22,440 bases of DNA from JBIOYL01 sp044870185 (GTDB lineage: Bacteria; Actinomycetota; CALGFH01). Every line of letters begins with the position of its first letter. The first letter of the stretch is position 1. The translations under genes were made by a program, and so were the position numbers. The stretch lies in NCBI GenBank assembly GCA_044870185.1, contig JBIOYL010000348.1, positions 1 to 22,440 of the forward strand. The letters are read 5' to 3'. Of the stretch, positions 21,042 to 22,440 are shown in pieces. The notes under the pieces are model-generated. The model did not search any database. It worked only from the letters and a program-made list of their open reading frames with translations, and was not told where the DNA came from.

Positions 21042-22318
21042 TGGCCGACCAGCGCTTCCCGCCCGACCGGCCGAACCCGCCCGGTCTGGTCGGCTTCGGC
21101 GAGGCCCGCGCCAGGGTGCTCGCCCGCGTCGGGCCGCTCCCGCCCCGCCAGGTGCCGCTCGGCGAGGCGCTCGGCTGCGTGCTCGCCGAGGACGTGCGCG
21201 CCGGCGAGGACATCCCGCCGTTCGCCAACTCGGCCATGGACGGGTTCGCGGTGCGCTCGGCCGACGTCGCGCGCGCGAGCGCGGCCGCCCCCGTGCCGCT
21301 GCGGCTGGCCGGCGAGGTGTTCGCCGGCACGGCCATGCTGCCGACGGTGGCGCCGGGCACGGCGGCGCGCATCATGACCGGCGGGGCGCTGCCGCCCGGC
21401 GCCGACGCGGTCGTACCGGTGGAGCAGGCCGCGGCCGAGGACGACCGGGTGCTCGTGCGGCTGGCCGCCGGCCCGGGGGCGTTCGTCCGCGAGGCCGGCG
21501 AGGACGTCCGCTCGGGCACGGTGGTGCTGGCGCGCGGGCGGGTGCTGGACCCGGCCGCCATCGGCATGCTCGCCTCGGTCGGGCGCCGCGCGGCGACCGC
21601 CCACCCCCGGCCGCGGGTGACGGTGGTGTCGACCGGGGACGAGCTGGTCGACCCTGGCGAGCCGCTCCGCCCCGGCCAGATCCGCGACTCCAACTCGTGG
21701 CTGCTGGCCGCCCTGGCCACGGCCGCCGGCGCCGAGGCGTGGCGCTTCGGCCGGCTGCGGGACGACCCGGAGGCGCTGCGCAAGGGGTTCGCCGAGGCGG
21801 CCGCCGCCGCCGACCTCGTGCTCACCTCCGGTGGCGTGTCGGTCGGCGAGCGCGACTACACCGGCCGCGTGCTCGCCGAGCTCGGCGACGTGACCCCGCG
21901 CAAGGTGGCCATGCAGCCCGGCATGCCGCAGGCCTTCGGCCTGGTGGGCGGCACGCCGCTGTTCGGCCTGCCCGGCAACCCGGTCTCCTGCTTCGTGGTG
22001 TTCGAGGTGCTGGTCCGCCCGGCGCTGCGGCGGCTGGCCGGGTTCGGGCCGGGCCAGCTCGACCGGCCCCGGGTGGCGGCCAGGCTGGCCGAGGACGTGC
22101 GCAGCCCCAGGGGCAAGGTCTCGTTCCTGCGGGTGCGGCTGCGCACCGGCGAGGCCGGCATCGAGGCGGCCCTGACCGGCCCGCAGGGCTCCGGCGTGCT
22201 GAGCTCGTGCGTGGCCGCCGACGGGCTCGCGGTCGTGGGGGAGGAGGTGACCGCGCTGCCGGCGGGCGCCGAGGTGGAGGTGCTGCTGCTGCGCGAGGAC
22301 CTCGGATGGGTGGCTTGA
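21041..22318 (+). CDS. moeA: Molybdopterin molybdenumtransferase MoeA
   Basis: The 425-residue protein inserts molybdenum into adenylylated molybdopterin. MoeA motifs appear in order: PPFANSAMDGFAVRSAD (from about residue 62), GTAARIMTGGALPPGADAV (about 106), VVSTGDELVDPGEPLRPGQI (about 196), LTSGGVSVGERDY and GLPGNPVSCFVVFEVLVRP. The beta-barrel tail ends with LREDLGWVA. Coupled to galU by a one-base overlap; the ribosome site would be inside galU. No other molybdenum cofactor gene is in the window, although the next frame begins just before the right edge. Confidence 0.95.
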   Translation: MADQRFPPDRPNPPGLVGFGEARARVLARVGPLPPRQVPLGEALGCVLAEDVRAGEDIPPFANSAMDGFAVRSADVARASAAAPVPLRLAGEVFAGTAMLPTVAPGTAARIMTGGALPPGADAVVPVEQAAAEDDRVLVRLAAGPGAFVREAGEDVRSGTVVLARGRVLDPAAIGMLASVGRRAATAHPRPRVTVVSTGDELVDPGEPLRPGQIRDSNSWLLAALATAAGAEAWRFGRLRDDPEALRKGFAEAAAAADLVLTSGGVSVGERDYTGRVLAELGDVTPRKVAMQPGMPQAFGLVGGTPLFGLPGNPVSCFVVFEVLVRPALRRLAGFGPGQLDRPRVAARLAEDVRSPRGKVSFLRVRLRTGEAGIEAALTGPQGSGVLSSCVAADGLAVVGEEVTALPAGAEVEVLLLREDLGWVA

Positions 22319-22321
22319 CGT

Positions 22322-22368
22322 CCTCCTCGCCGTGACCGGCGGGGATTTCACCTACGCAGCCGAGGAGG
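22322..22368 (+). promoter_or_regulatory. Alternative RNA structures between moeA and the next frame
   Basis: CCTCGCCG (22325-22332) pairs with CGGCGGGG (22337-22344) around TGAC, a hairpin followed by ATTTC. The overlapping CCTCCTCG (22322-22329) is instead a perfect complement of CGAGGAGG (22361-22368), which contains the likely ribosome site of the next frame. The two pairings exclude each other. Both are seen by eye only. Confidence 0.4.
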
Positions 22369-22375
22369 CGACGTG

Positions 22376-22440
22376 GTGAGGTTCGCGGTTCGCTGGCGGG
22401 CCCAACGGCCCGCCTCCCCGCGCAGGCACGGCCCGTCCGG
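22376..22440 (+). CDS. Possible start of a gene cut by the window edge
   Basis: The GTG at 22376 (or GTG at 22373) lies a few bases after GAGGAGG (22362-22368) and the frame is open to the end, beginning VRFAVRWRAQRPASPRRHG. In many actinobacteria moeA is followed by an acetyltransferase or other cofactor gene, but the residues seen fit nothing I recognise. A perfect hairpin at 22395-22414 lies within, so the stretch could instead be non-coding. Confidence 0.3.
   Translation, partial: MRFAVRWRAQRPASPRRHGPS
22395..22414. terminator. Perfect 8-bp hairpin near right edge
   Basis: GGCGGGCC (22395-22402) pairs with GGCCCGCC (22407-22414) around CAAC. It may end the galU-moeA transcript. No T-run follows, and it would fall inside the possible gene at 22376. 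Confidence 0.35.

Noticed and set aside
22325..22350. End hairpin of an IS200/IS605-type element or TnpB guide RNA after moeA
   Set aside because: The hairpin followed by GGGGATTTC recalls such ends, but no transposase, TnpB fragment or second end is seen; a transcript-end or leader structure is simpler.

Overview
The window is chromosomal DNA from a high-GC actinobacterium. The evidence is a WhiB-family iron-sulfur regulator, a conservon (sensor kinase, roadblock, DUF742 and small-GTPase genes), a HemQ/ChdC-type coproheme decarboxylase, an F420-type PPOX protein and many GTG/TTG starts behind strong GGAGG sites. The species cannot be named from this sequence. No rRNA, tRNA, CRISPR array, prophage or complete insertion sequence was found.

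Layout. 1-2030 (+): a conservon of four overlapping genes; the kinase is cut by the left edge. 2101-4073 (-): a secreted CAP-domain protein and HemQ. 4161-4519 (+): a cold-shock gene with a structured leader. 4626-8353 (-): a PAC2 protein, a divergent nucleotidyltransferase, an HtrA-type protease, a decayed RidA-family gene and a WhiB3-like regulator. 8569-12203 (+): a tightly packed TldD-TldE-alpha/beta hydrolase operon. 12285-13849 (-): an F420-type PPOX protein and an alpha-methylacyl-CoA racemase. 13975-14365 (+): a small membrane protein and a HAD phosphatase remnant. 14403-14894 (-): a multi-pass membrane protein. 15202-16053 (+): an isolated acyltransferase (E2) catalytic domain of lower GC with two DosR-box-like sites upstream. 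16082-16243: a 162-bp MITE-like element ending at the stop codon of the next gene. 16240-19505 (-): a small hypothetical protein, a GrpB-family protein, UppP with a large extra loop, and MTA phosphorylase. 19638-19964 (-): an FmdB-type zinc ribbon. 20136-22318 (+): galU-moeA, followed by alternative RNA structures and the possible start of another gene.

Most genes are housekeeping: haem synthesis, cell-wall lipid carrier recycling, methylthioadenosine salvage, UDP-glucose and molybdenum cofactor synthesis, and proteolysis. The conservon, WhiB3-like protein, HemQ and the possibly DosR-regulated E2 domain hint at redox or oxygen sensing, but nothing here proves that they work together.

I did not find a convincing new multi-gene system. 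The items most worth a second look are the MITE-like element that re-creates a stop codon, the stand-alone E2 gene with DosR-like boxes, the roughly 90-residue insertion in UppP, the internally deleted RidA gene, and the structured RNA candidates upstream of the cold-shock gene and downstream of moeA.
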